A stretch of DNA of 64,000 nucleotides from the NCBI GenBank assembly GCA_034416335.1, contig DAOULV010000003.1, positions 124,001 through 188,000 of the forward strand. Reading direction: 5' to 3'. Shown one piece after another: positions 17,772 to 26,215 of the stretch. Positions within the stretch are counted from its first letter, which is position 1. Each line of letters begins with the position of its first letter. Source of the stretch: MGML01 sp034416335 (GTDB taxonomy: Bacteria; Chloroflexota; Dehalococcoidia; Dehalococcoidales; UBA2162). The position numbers and the translations under genes were made by a program. The notes beneath the pieces are model-generated. The model saw only the letters and a program-made list of their open reading frames with translations. It made no database searches and had not been told where the DNA came from.

Positions 17772-19880
17772 GTGAGACCCACAAAAGATGAAGTAATGGC
17801 ATTCACGAAGCCATCTCCCCCTATTGAAGAAGAACTGGCCGGTCTAGAGAAACTACAGCCGGGCGATTACGAGATATACAGTGAACGGATAAACATGATA
17901 CTGGCCGAGTGCAAAGATGTTTTTCAGCGAGTTGGAAATTCTGACTGGGTTATGTCGGGCGATCTTATCGTTGGCTTGCATACAGCCCAGGGAGACATGG
18001 TGAGTGCCTGCCTTGGTACATATATACATAGCGTTACCGCTCAAAATCCTATCAAGTGGATTATGCAGAACTACTATACCAATCCAAAAGTTGGCGTTAA
18101 CGAAGGAGATATATTTTATTGCAATGATGCTTCCTACGGAGGATTTCATAACTGTGACCAGCTGGCACTTATGCCCATTTTCCACAATGGGATTTTAATT
18201 GCGTGGGCGTCAACCGGAACCCACATGGATGAGACAGGTGGTATCGTCCCCGGAGGTATGATAGCTGACGCCAGAACCCGCTATGACGAAGGAATGAGCC
18301 TTACACCGATAAAGCTTGCCGAGAACTATAAGATAAAAGAAGACCTTCTCGATATGATGGTCAACATGATAGGTCGTGCCGGTCGTCACCAGGTACTCGA
18401 TACACGGGCGAGGTGTACCGGAGTCGACCGGCTGAGAATGCGGATCGAACAGTTAGCTGATCAGAAGGGTGGTGATTTCGTTCAGGGATTGCTGCGTAAA
18501 ATAATGATAGTAGCCGAGGAAGGAGCCAGAAATCGTATTCGCAGGTGGAACGATGGCGTTTACCGGAACGTAGTCTTTATGAGTGGTATAGGGTCAAGGT
18601 CAAGTATCTGGCGGATAATCTGTACTGCTTACAAAGAAGATGACCATATCCTGCTCGACTACACAGGTACGTCTCCTGAAAACGACAGCGCCTATAATTG
18701 CTTCCCCTGGACAATGGCTGCTTATGCTGCGCTTTTCATGTATTCTCATGGTTTTTGGGATTTACCGGTATGCTCAGGCACTATGGCACCGATAGATTAC
18801 TTTTTCCCTGATGGCACTGTGACCAGCCCTGCCTGGAATGCGGCAATCTCCATGGCCCCTCCTGTCGGGGAATTAAATACCCAGTTACTCCCTAAAATAT
18901 TCGCCAGTATGATGTTCAGCGATCCTGAAGAAAGAGCCAATATAGCTGCTCCTCAAAATCAGATACTCGGTATCGGCGGAAGATGGGGCGGGGGTGGTGG
19001 TATGGGATTTTCAACCGGTGTGAACCAGTGGGGTGTCCCTGTAATAGGTGGTGGCGGAGGCTGGACGAGGAACACCGGAGGTCAGGGAGCTCGCGTTGAT
19101 TCGGACGGAATGGATAGTTCGATATTCAGATCAGCGGTACATGCCCAGGGGAGTGATGGCGAGGAAGCCGAGATCGCTCAACCAACCCTCCATCTCTGGC
19201 AGAAGCATAATAAAGACACCGGAGGTAGTGGCAAAAACCGGGGTGGTGTCAGCGGGTATATCGGAACAGTTTTTTACGGAGTCCATTCCCGAAATCGACC
19301 CTCTTCAAGCGGTGGTACCATGGTAAAAAGGATGCTAGTTGGAAACGGTCTTTTTGGAGGGTACCCGCCTAACGCTCCTTCAGGAATAGGTGTTGAGAAT
19401 AGCAACATATTAGAATTAATGGCCGGGGGTGAAAAAAATATCCCTACGGAACCGGAAGAAATATTCAGAGACAGGGTTCTTGAGGGTGATTATGATTTAC
19501 CATGGGAAATTAAACCACGACCTGCGAGGGTAGTTTATGAGGGAAGTGTCTCGGCAGGCGGCTACCCCGGAGGTAAAGGTTATGGCGACGTACTGGAGAG
19601 AGAACCGCAAAGAGTTGTTGATGACGTCAGGGCTGAAGTAATATCGGACTGGGTAGCACACAACGTTTACCATGTTGATTACGATACCGAGCTGTGGCTG
19701 GCGGATGAGGAAAAAACTGCAGAGTTACGTAAAAAAGAACGCGAAGACCGCCTGCGGCGGGCTATAAACTACGATGAATTCGAGAAGGAATGGTTGAAGA
19801 AGAAACCACCGGAGGATCAACTGGAATATTACGGTTCCTGGCCGGATGCAAAACCCCTCAAACGGATAATTCGACTTTAA
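17772..19880 (+). CDS. Hydantoinase B / acetone carboxylase alpha-like subunit, copy 1
   Basis: 702 residues of the HyuB/AcxB family, the subunit that binds the metal and carboxylates the phosphorylated substrate in acetone carboxylase. Recognisable are G-D-L-I-V-G-L-H-T-A-Q-G-D-M near residue 58, N-D-A-S-Y-G-G-F-H-N-C-D-Q, which carries metal and substrate ligands, and glycine-rich loops around 400-430. GTG start at 17772 is confirmed by copy 2, which begins M-R-P-T-K-D-E-V-M-A-F from an ATG; GGAGGAAG lies upstream. The charged C-terminal segment (about 640-690) is helical. Confidence 0.9.
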   Translation: MRPTKDEVMAFTKPSPPIEEELAGLEKLQPGDYEIYSERINMILAECKDVFQRVGNSDWVMSGDLIVGLHTAQGDMVSACLGTYIHSVTAQNPIKWIMQNYYTNPKVGVNEGDIFYCNDASYGGFHNCDQLALMPIFHNGILIAWASTGTHMDETGGIVPGGMIADARTRYDEGMSLTPIKLAENYKIKEDLLDMMVNMIGRAGRHQVLDTRARCTGVDRLRMRIEQLADQKGGDFVQGLLRKIMIVAEEGARNRIRRWNDGVYRNVVFMSGIGSRSSIWRIICTAYKEDDHILLDYTGTSPENDSAYNCFPWTMAAYAALFMYSHGFWDLPVCSGTMAPIDYFFPDGTVTSPAWNAAISMAPPVGELNTQLLPKIFASMMFSDPEERANIAAPQNQILGIGGRWGGGGGMGFSTGVNQWGVPVIGGGGGWTRNTGGQGARVDSDGMDSSIFRSAVHAQGSDGEEAEIAQPTLHLWQKHNKDTGGSGKNRGGVSGYIGTVFYGVHSRNRPSSSGGTMVKRMLVGNGLFGGYPPNAPSGIGVENSNILELMAGGEKNIPTEPEEIFRDRVLEGDYDLPWEIKPRPARVVYEGSVSAGGYPGGKGYGDVLEREPQRVVDDVRAEVISDWVAHNVYHVDYDTELWLADEEKTAELRKKEREDRLRRAINYDEFEKEWLKKKPPEDQLEYYGSWPDAKPLKRIIRL

Positions 19881-19930
19881 CATTAGATGATGTAAACAGA
19901 TAATTATGTACTCTTTAAAAGGAGAAACAT

Positions 19931-22033
19931 ATGCGACCGACAAAAGATGAAGTAATGGCTTTCATGAAACCATCTCCTCCCACTGATGAAGAACTGGCTG
20001 GTCTTGAAAAGCTCGAGCCGGGGGATTATGAGATATACAGCGAACGGATAAATATGATTTTAGCCGAATGCAAGGAAGTCTTTCAGAAAGTGGGAAACTC
20101 TGACTGGGTCATGGCAGGAGATCTGATTGTCGGCTTGCATACAGCCCAGGGAGACATGGTAAGTGCCTGTCTTGGGACCTTCATCCACAGCGTAACTGCT
20201 CAGAATCCCATCAAGTGGATTATGCAGAATTATTACACCAATCCCAGGGTCGGTGTCAATGAGGGAGATATATTTTATTGCAATGACGCCTCCTACGGAG
20301 GATTACACAACTGTGACCAGTTAGCTTTGATGCCGATATTCCACGAAGGAGTTTTGATAGCCTGGGCATCGACCGGAACGCACATGGCGGAAACGGGCGG
20401 CATTGTCCCCGGGGGAATGATACCGTGGGCGAGAACACGTTATGACGAGGGGATGAGCCTTACTCCGATAAAGCTGGCTGAAAACTTCAAGATAAAAGAG
20501 GAACTCCTCGATATGATGGTCAATATGATAGGCCGTGCCGGACGCCAGCAGGTACTTGATACCAGGGCACGGTGCACGGGCGTTGACCGGTTAAGAATGA
20601 GAATCGAGCAGCTTGCCGAGCAGAAGGGCAGTGATTTCGTCCAGGGGCTGTTACGAAAGGTATTGATGGTGGCGGAGGAAGGGGCCAGGAATCGTATCCG
20701 AGGTTGGAATGACGGCGTTTACCGCAACCTTTGTTTCGTCAGCGGGGCAGGTATGATACCGGGCATCCGGCGTTATTATTTAACCGCCTACAAGGAAGAT
20801 GACCATATTCTCCTTGATTATACCGGCACTTCTCCCGAGACCAATAGTGCCTTCAACTGTTTTCCCTGGACCATGGCAGCTTATGCGGCACTCTTCATGT
20901 ATTCTCACGGTTTCTGGGACTTTCCGGTATGCTCCGGTACGATAGCACCCTTAGATTTTATTTTCCCTGACGGCACATTTTTAAGCCCTGCCTGGAATGC
21001 AGCGATATCCCATGCACCGCATGTCGGGGAAAACAACAACGTATTGCTTCCAAAAGTTTTCGCCAGTATGATGTTCAGTGATCCCGAACAAAGGCTGAAT
21101 ATTGCCGCACCGATAAACGGCGTGGGAAGTGGTGGTTTTGGAGGAGGTGGAGGACTGGGCTTCGGTTCTGCGGTAAACCAGTGGGGCGTATCGGTCGTCG
21201 GTGGTGGCGGCGGCTGGAGCAGGAATACCATGGGTCAGGGAGCTCGCGTGGATTCGGACGGCATGGACAGTGCGTTGTTCAGGTCAGCCGTGTTCGCTAC
21301 TGGCAGTGACGGTGAAGAAGCCGAAGTCGACATGCCGACCCTCCATCTCTGGCAGAAGCATGATAAAGATACCGTTGGCAACGGTAAATATCGTGGAGGT
21401 GCAAGCGGATACGTGGGGACCATCTTCTATGCGGTACCTTATACCGACCGTCCCGAATCAAATCCGGGCAGACCTTCAAAATCTATAATAGTCGGGAACG
21501 GACTCTTCGGCGGATATCCTGCAATTTCCGGACCGAGTGCCGGCATTGAAAACAGCAATATTCTGGAACTCATGGCAAAAGGTGAAAAAAACATACCCAC
21601 CTCTTTCCGGGAAATGATCAAGGATAAGGTACTGGATGGCGATTATTTGTTGCCATCCAGAAGAATTCATCGTCCGGCGAGAAGAGTGTATGCGGGCTCG
21701 TTATCGGGATTCGGCACACCGGGCGGACAGGGCTACGGTGATGTTCTGGAAAGAGACCCGCAGTCAGTAGTCGATGATATCAGAGCCGAAATCATTTCGG
21801 AATGGACGGCGACCAATGTGTACCATGTAGCTTATGATGCCGAGACATGGACCGCCGACGAGGAGAAGACCGCAGAATTAAGGGAAAAAGAACGTGAAGA
21901 CCGCCTTCGACGGGCTGAGAGTTACGATGAATTTGAGGAGAAATGGCTTAAGCAGAAACCTCCCGAGGATCAACTTGATCTGTATGGCTCCTGGCCGGAT
22001 GCAAAAATAATCAATCGAATAATAAGGTTATAA
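19931..22033 (+). CDS. Hydantoinase B / acetone carboxylase alpha-like subunit, copy 2
   Basis: 700 residues, a tandem duplicate of the gene just upstream. The first 100 residues differ at only eight positions, and divergence rises toward the middle (about 265-290 and 390-410, next to the likely active site) and the C-terminal third. The H-N-C-D-Q motif and glycine-rich loops are kept. An AAAAGGAG ribosome site precedes the ATG. Either the complex uses two unlike HyuB subunits, as with alpha and alpha-prime in acetophenone carboxylase, or two complexes share the remaining subunits. Confidence 0.9.
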   Translation: MRPTKDEVMAFMKPSPPTDEELAGLEKLEPGDYEIYSERINMILAECKEVFQKVGNSDWVMAGDLIVGLHTAQGDMVSACLGTFIHSVTAQNPIKWIMQNYYTNPRVGVNEGDIFYCNDASYGGLHNCDQLALMPIFHEGVLIAWASTGTHMAETGGIVPGGMIPWARTRYDEGMSLTPIKLAENFKIKEELLDMMVNMIGRAGRQQVLDTRARCTGVDRLRMRIEQLAEQKGSDFVQGLLRKVLMVAEEGARNRIRGWNDGVYRNLCFVSGAGMIPGIRRYYLTAYKEDDHILLDYTGTSPETNSAFNCFPWTMAAYAALFMYSHGFWDFPVCSGTIAPLDFIFPDGTFLSPAWNAAISHAPHVGENNNVLLPKVFASMMFSDPEQRLNIAAPINGVGSGGFGGGGGLGFGSAVNQWGVSVVGGGGGWSRNTMGQGARVDSDGMDSALFRSAVFATGSDGEEAEVDMPTLHLWQKHDKDTVGNGKYRGGASGYVGTIFYAVPYTDRPESNPGRPSKSIIVGNGLFGGYPAISGPSAGIENSNILELMAKGEKNIPTSFREMIKDKVLDGDYLLPSRRIHRPARRVYAGSLSGFGTPGGQGYGDVLERDPQSVVDDIRAEIISEWTATNVYHVAYDAETWTADEEKTAELREKEREDRLRRAESYDEFEEKWLKQKPPEDQLDLYGSWPDAKIINRIIRL

Positions 22034-22084
22034 CCTTTACGGTATTCAGGCATCAGTTTTCACTGCAAAGGACGGTGATTATCG

Positions 22085-22555
22085 ATGAAAGTATTTATTG
22101 AGGGCGACCCTTACTTCAGGGTAGTCCAGCTTATCGATACGATTTCTGCCTACAGCCGAAGACACGTAGAGAAACAGCTAAAACCTCTGAACATGACCTA
22201 CCCGCAGATGGCAGTGTTAATGCTTTTACATCGGACTGACGGCATCAGCCAGCGGGAACTTGCCGATTCCGGCGAAACGGATACCACGAATATGATGGTA
22301 ATCTGCGATTCACTTGAAAAACGAGGCTGGGTAAATCGTGTTGTAAACGAGAATGATAGAAGAATCAAGAGAATATGCCTGACCGACAAGGGAAAGAAGG
22401 TATATGTCGAGGCGCAGGAAATACTCCGGAACGGGATCAATTATATACGCGAAAAAACTTCGACAGAAGAACTGAAAAGAGTCCAGCCATTTCTTGAAAA
22501 ATTGAGCCGGAACACGAAGGCACTTTACGAAGGCAAGACCGAACAAAACCGGTAA
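22085..22555 (+). CDS. MarR-family transcriptional regulator
   Basis: 156 residues with the MarR winged helix: N-terminal dimer helix, recognition region G-I-S-Q-R-E-L-A-D-S-G-E-T-D-T-T-N around 58-75, wing V-N-E-N-D-R-R-I-K-R-I-C-L-T (D-x-R signature), and C-terminal dimer helices. Members of this family usually release DNA on binding an aromatic or other hydrophobic ligand. It sits 51 bases after the second HyuB gene, so it is probably in the operon and may repress it through the dyad at 12955-12968. GGACGGTGA is a fair ribosome site. Confidence 0.93.
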   Translation: MKVFIEGDPYFRVVQLIDTISAYSRRHVEKQLKPLNMTYPQMAVLMLLHRTDGISQRELADSGETDTTNMMVICDSLEKRGWVNRVVNENDRRIKRICLTDKGKKVYVEAQEILRNGINYIREKTSTEELKRVQPFLEKLSRNTKALYEGKTEQNR

Positions 22556-22586
22556 CTGATACTCATATAACTGAAAGGGTAGATAT

Positions 22587-23588
22587 ATGACGCAGAACTC
22601 TCGAGAACTGGTTACAGACTTTTTCGAAGGTAAATCTGTTGAAAGACCCACATTTATGCCCTGGGTATGCAGTTTCGCGGCAAAACTGGAGCAGGTACCG
22701 GTTAAGTCCATGCTTTCAGACCCGGGAATTCTGTCCAGGGCTCTTTCGAATGCCCATAAGCTTTTCGGGTATGATGTGATTCTGAACCATTTCGATCCCG
22801 GTCTTGAAGCCGAAGCCCTCGGTTGTAAGATAGAGTGGCAGGATAATGAATGGCCGCCGGTAATAGTAAGTCACCCTCTCGAGGACGGGGCAGATATATA
22901 TGACCTGGATACAGATGATATCGAAAACAAAGGCCGGATTCCGGTAATCCTTGAAGCCACCAAAAGACTGCTGATTACAAAAGGAAAGGAAGTGCCGGTT
23001 GCAGTAATGGTAACCGGCCCTCTGACTCTGGCAAGACACCTGAAAGGAAAGGCATTTACAGCAGAACTGGAGCAGGGAAATGAGGAAGCATTCGACCTCG
23101 TTGAAGATACCGGGAGCATTTGCCTGAAATTGTGCCGGGTATATTGCGAACTGGGGGTCGATATTATCGTAATTGCTGAGGATATTCAGGACCTGGTAAT
23201 TCCAGATTTACCACAGGTGCTGGCATCACCCCTGAAGAGTATTTTTAATGTCACCAGGTTTTACAATATTAAATCCGTACTGCTCAGCAAAGTGCGGGAT
23301 GATGAGCAAGCTGTATCGATATACAGCTTTGGAGCGGATGCCGTGTCCATATCCGGCAACTCAGGTATCGAGCAGGTACGAGAAAAAGTCCGCGAGGAGA
23401 CCTGCTGCTTTTCTTTACCTGTTCCCGATTCGGCTTTTCTGGGAACTGACCCGGAACAGATTAACCTTATCAAACGCACCGTCGAGTCCGGAGAAACAGG
23501 CATTTTCCTTTCCTCGGAATGGGAAGTTCCCCGGGATACCGATGTTAACAGTATGCATGAGATAATGAAAGTTATTCGTGGGCAATAG
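22587..23588 (+). CDS. URO-D superfamily protein without the zinc ligands
   Basis: 333 residues of the uroporphyrinogen decarboxylase superfamily: N-terminal R-E-L-V-T-D-F-F-E-G-K, the V-M-V-T-G-P-L-T-L-A barrel strand near 140, and G-V-D-I-I-V-I-A-E-D where zinc-using methyltransferases have an H-x-C or H-S-D motif. Lacking those residues, it may act without zinc or on another leaving group. It follows the MarR gene by 31 bases with AAAGGG before its ATG, and seems to close the carboxylase operon. A demethylation step feeding that pathway is possible, but no corrinoid protein is adjacent. Not a heme-synthesis enzyme by context. Confidence 0.8.
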   Translation: MTQNSRELVTDFFEGKSVERPTFMPWVCSFAAKLEQVPVKSMLSDPGILSRALSNAHKLFGYDVILNHFDPGLEAEALGCKIEWQDNEWPPVIVSHPLEDGADIYDLDTDDIENKGRIPVILEATKRLLITKGKEVPVAVMVTGPLTLARHLKGKAFTAELEQGNEEAFDLVEDTGSICLKLCRVYCELGVDIIVIAEDIQDLVIPDLPQVLASPLKSIFNVTRFYNIKSVLLSKVRDDEQAVSIYSFGADAVSISGNSGIEQVREKVREETCCFSLPVPDSAFLGTDPEQINLIKRTVESGETGIFLSSEWEVPRDTDVNSMHEIMKVIRGQ

Positions 23589-23611
23589 AGTCCTTCAGGC
23601 TGACTTCGCTG

Positions 23612-23640
23612 TTTAATCCGGCAGGCGGAGCGGATTTAAA
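23612..23640. terminator. Possible bidirectional terminator between convergent genes
   Basis: TTTAATCCG pairs with CGGATTTAAA across a 10-base loop, with one bulged base, in the 65-base convergent gap. The stem ends in A/T pairs on both sides but has no clear separate T run, so support is weak. Confidence 0.35.
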
Positions 23641-23653
23641 CGTAGTATTCCGG

Positions 23654-24463
23654 CTAGGTCTGGTCGGCGTGCTTCCACCATAGACATACAGCCAGGATAC
23701 TGCCAATACCGACCAGCCCTACCAGGACATAGCTGATAAAACCAATCGGCACGGGTGCCGCTCCGGTCAGCGCCTCGGCAGCACCGCTGTACAGGGCGGG
23801 AACATCCCACGGGAAGTAAGGACCGTAGCCGAGCCGGTCGACAATCTGGTCGAGCACTATAATCAGGAAGATGATACCGACCGCCGGCAGATATCCGCGG
23901 GTGAGACTTGCCGCCAGTCCGAAAGTAATACACAGTATTACAGTCAGACAGCCGGTAATTAGTAGCGTTTTCAGTCCGTCCATTATTACCGCCGCTGATC
24001 CTCCCGGTAGCTGCAAGACTGCACCGACCCCCAGCATGAGGAGGAAAGCCAGCACGACCAGCGCCAGGGACCAGTACGCCGCAGTGATAATCTTGGCGAT
24101 GACGATTGTTACCCGGGACGTGGGCAGCGACAGCATATCGTAAATGGTCTTTTCACTGAACTCCCTGCCGAAAACCCAGATAAAGATAAAGCCGAAGACC
24201 ACCAGCCCTCCGACACTTATTAAAACCAGCATCAGGCTGAAGAAGCTCGGCCAGTCGGCGGAACAGCCGAATATCTCTGCCTTGGCACCCAGCAGCCCGA
24301 GGCTGTGCGCCCTCTCCGGGTCTTCAAGGATAAACATAAAAAGACCGCAGATCAGGGTTATAAACACAAATGCCAGGACGGAAGCCCAGAGCGTCTTTGT
24401 CCGCCAGACCTTGCGGAACTCGACCCAGAGTGCCGATGACGTTTCATTGACTATTCTATTCAT
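23654..24463 (-). CDS. ABC-2 type transporter permease
   Basis: 269-residue membrane protein with about six helices: one after a short basic N-terminus (near 28-48), then pairs at about 80-105, 130-155, 160-185, 190-210 and 238-262. The pattern fits exporter permeases that pair with a BcrA/DrrA-type ATPase. Residues I-F-I-W-V-F-G-R-E-F-S-E-K-T near 95 are the typical cytoplasmic coupling segment after the first extracellular loop. Overlaps the ATPase gene by 8 bases and has AAAGGA at its ATG. Substrate unknown; drug, peptide antibiotic or lipid export are usual. Confidence 0.9.
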   Translation of the reverse strand: MNRIVNETSSALWVEFRKVWRTKTLWASVLAFVFITLICGLFMFILEDPERAHSLGLLGAKAEIFGCSADWPSFFSLMLVLISVGGLVVFGFIFIWVFGREFSEKTIYDMLSLPTSRVTIVIAKIITAAYWSLALVVLAFLLMLGVGAVLQLPGGSAAVIMDGLKTLLITGCLTVILCITFGLAASLTRGYLPAVGIIFLIIVLDQIVDRLGYGPYFPWDVPALYSGAAEALTGAAPVPIGFISYVLVGLVGIGSILAVCLWWKHADQT

Positions 24464-25385
24464 TATCCTTTTCCTCTTTCATGCCGACCAGGGTGAGGAA
24501 ATATGATTCAAGGTCTCCCTGCTCGACAACCAGCCTGGTAGGCGGATAGCCCTCTTTGACCAGTAGAGTCGCTACTTCATCCGGATGCTGTGTAGTTCTT
24601 ATGTCCGTAATGACAATCGAATCTTTACCATCTGCTCTTACCGGAATACCGGCATTCTCCAGTGTCGTCAGAGCACCAACTGTGTCCCTGACGTCTATCA
24701 TCAGGTGTTGCTGCTCCTGTTCGGCAAGCTCATCGGAATCAAACTCTTTTACCAGCCGCCCCTGGTGTACCACGCCGATTCGTGTTGCCAGGCGGTTCAC
24801 CTCGCTCAGGATATGGCTGGACATGAAGATGGTGACACCGCGTTCGGTGGCAAGGTCATGGAGCAGGTTCCGGATTTCGACTATACCGGCGGGATCGAGA
24901 CCGTTTGCTGGTTCATCCAGGATGAGCAGGTCCGGGTGATGAATGAGTGCTTTAGCCAGTCCCAGCCGCTGGGAATTACCGTGCGAAAGTGCTTTGGCAC
25001 GCTTGTCCGCGTCTCTGGTCAGTGATAGTTCTTCGATAACCCTGTCAACCGCTTTATTGTCACCCAGCTTACGCAGGCGCCGGATAATCTCCAGGTTCTC
25101 CCGGACTGTCAGGTCGGGATAGGCGTGGGGAGTCTCGACCATGTAACCGACACGCTCCCATATCTGCCTTTGTCCCGGTTGTATTTTGGTGCCGAAGATC
25201 GAGACCGAGCCTGCGTTTGGTTTGAGTATTCCCAGCAGCATACGGATTGTTGTCGTCTTACCGGCACCGTTAAGACCAAGAAATCCGTAAATCTCGCCCG
25301 GCTCGATGCACAGCGAGAGGTCTTCTACCGCCACCAGGTCTCCATAACGCTTGGTTACTTTAGATATGTTAATCGATGCGTCCAT
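24456..25385 (-). CDS. ABC-type multidrug transporter ATPase (BcrA/CcmA-like)
   Basis: 309 residues. Walker A is G-L-N-G-A-G-K-T-T-T near 37, the signature is the variant L-S-H-G-N-S-Q-R-L-G near 138 (normally L-S-x-G-M-x-Q), Walker B is L-L-I-L-D-E-P-A-N-G-L-D, and an H-loop histidine follows in S-S-H-I-L-S-E-V. The 80-residue C-terminal tail is the regulatory domain common in single-substrate exporters. AGAGGT lies before the ATG and the TetR stop is 8 bases upstream. Drives the permease encoded next. Confidence 0.94.
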   Translation of the reverse strand: MDASINISKVTKRYGDLVAVEDLSLCIEPGEIYGFLGLNGAGKTTTIRMLLGILKPNAGSVSIFGTKIQPGQRQIWERVGYMVETPHAYPDLTVRENLEIIRRLRKLGDNKAVDRVIEELSLTRDADKRAKALSHGNSQRLGLAKALIHHPDLLILDEPANGLDPAGIVEIRNLLHDLATERGVTIFMSSHILSEVNRLATRIGVVHQGRLVKEFDSDELAEQEQQHLMIDVRDTVGALTTLENAGIPVRADGKDSIVITDIRTTQHPDEVATLLVKEGYPPTRLVVEQGDLESYFLTLVGMKEEKDNE

Positions 25386-25392
25386 ATATCCG

Positions 25393-26019
25393 TTACCTCT
25401 GTTCAGAACTGCCTGGTTGCTTTCCGCTGCTCAGATAATTAACCAGGCACTCAATCAGCATATCGACTACCCTGAAATACATTTCCTCGCCGAGGTTCTC
25501 TTTTTGAAGAAGTATATAGAAGGTCGAACCCAGTAGATTACTTACAACTTCGGTATCGAGCTGCCTGATAATGCCCTCATCCTGCCACTGTCTGACAAGC
25601 TCTTCCATAAACCAGATATTCTGATGGTAGTGTTCCCTGAATTGCTCTGAAGTCATGAGACCGGAAAGGTTACCGGGTTCTTCTTTGCTGAAAACAGCTA
25701 GCAGAAGAGGGTCTTCTTCCAGGTAAAGGAAAGAGTTCTTTAGCAAAGAACGCAGCTTTTCAGCAGGTTCTACGGCACTCTCCAGTTTCTGCATTAAATC
25801 CGTCCGCATTTTCTTCTCGGCCTCTTCATGTATAGCCAGGAAAAGGTCTTCCTTGGAGTCGAAGAATTTGTAAAAAGAGCCTTTGGCTATACCGGCTGAT
25901 TTAGCCAGTTCCTCAACACTGGTCTTTTTAAGACCATACCTGATGAAATACTCACTGCCCTTTTGAAGCAAAGCCTGTTTTATCCGTTCCCTGTTCGATT
26001 GTGTAAATGCTTTTGCCAT
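25393..26019 (-). CDS. TetR-family repressor of the ABC exporter operon
   Basis: 208 residues: N-terminal helix-turn-helix (about 10-60) with V-E-E-L-A-K-S-A-G-I-A-K-G-S-F-Y-K-F-F-D-S-K-E-D, the classic TetR signature, and an all-helical ligand and dimer domain. First gene of a three-gene minus-strand operon with the ABC ATPase and permease, so it most likely autoregulates exporter expression and responds to the exported compound. Its own promoter is flanked by a perfect 12-base inverted repeat (see 26058-26105). Leader is only about 32 bases and the ribosome site is weak. Confidence 0.94.
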   Translation of the reverse strand: MAKAFTQSNRERIKQALLQKGSEYFIRYGLKKTSVEELAKSAGIAKGSFYKFFDSKEDLFLAIHEEAEKKMRTDLMQKLESAVEPAEKLRSLLKNSFLYLEEDPLLLAVFSKEEPGNLSGLMTSEQFREHYHQNIWFMEELVRQWQDEGIIRQLDTEVVSNLLGSTFYILLQKENLGEEMYFRVVDMLIECLVNYLSSGKQPGSSEQR

Positions 26020-26057
26020 CTTTACACGACTCTATGACCGAATCAGTATATATAGTC

Positions 26058-26086
26058 ATAATATACTATCTTTATTAGCCTGTCAA
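26058..26086 (-). promoter_or_regulatory. Sigma-70 promoter for the tetR-ABC operon
   Basis: On the minus strand TTGACA (plus 26081-26086) and TATTAT (plus 26058-26063) are 17 bases apart. Predicted start is near 26051, about 32 bases before the TetR ATG. Confidence 0.75.
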
Positions 26087-26105
26087 TAGCCTGATAAAGA
26101 TAGTA
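26064..26105. promoter_or_regulatory. Putative TetR operator, 12-base inverted repeat around the -35 box
   Basis: TACTATCTTTAT (26064-26075) and ATAAAGATAGTA (26094-26105) are perfect inverted arms with 18 bases between them. One arm fills the spacer between -35 and -10 and the other lies just upstream of -35, so bound repressor would block polymerase. AGCCTG occurs twice between the arms as a direct repeat. Confidence 0.6.
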
Positions 26106-26164
26106 ATCCAGGGCGGAGGTTAATTATGGATTAGGTATCAGTCAAGACGGAAAGAGTACTAAAA

Positions 26165-26193
26165 ACCGGCGCCCGGTTCACCCGGGCGCCGGT
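26165..26193 (-). terminator. Rho-independent terminator after the arsenic operon
   Basis: Perfect 12-base GC-rich stem (ACCGGCGCCCGG and its complement) with a 5-base loop; read on the minus strand it is followed by TTTTT. It lies 22 bases after the acr3 stop. Confidence 0.85.
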
Positions 26194-26215
26194 ATGAAAA
26201 AGATCGTTGTTCATT

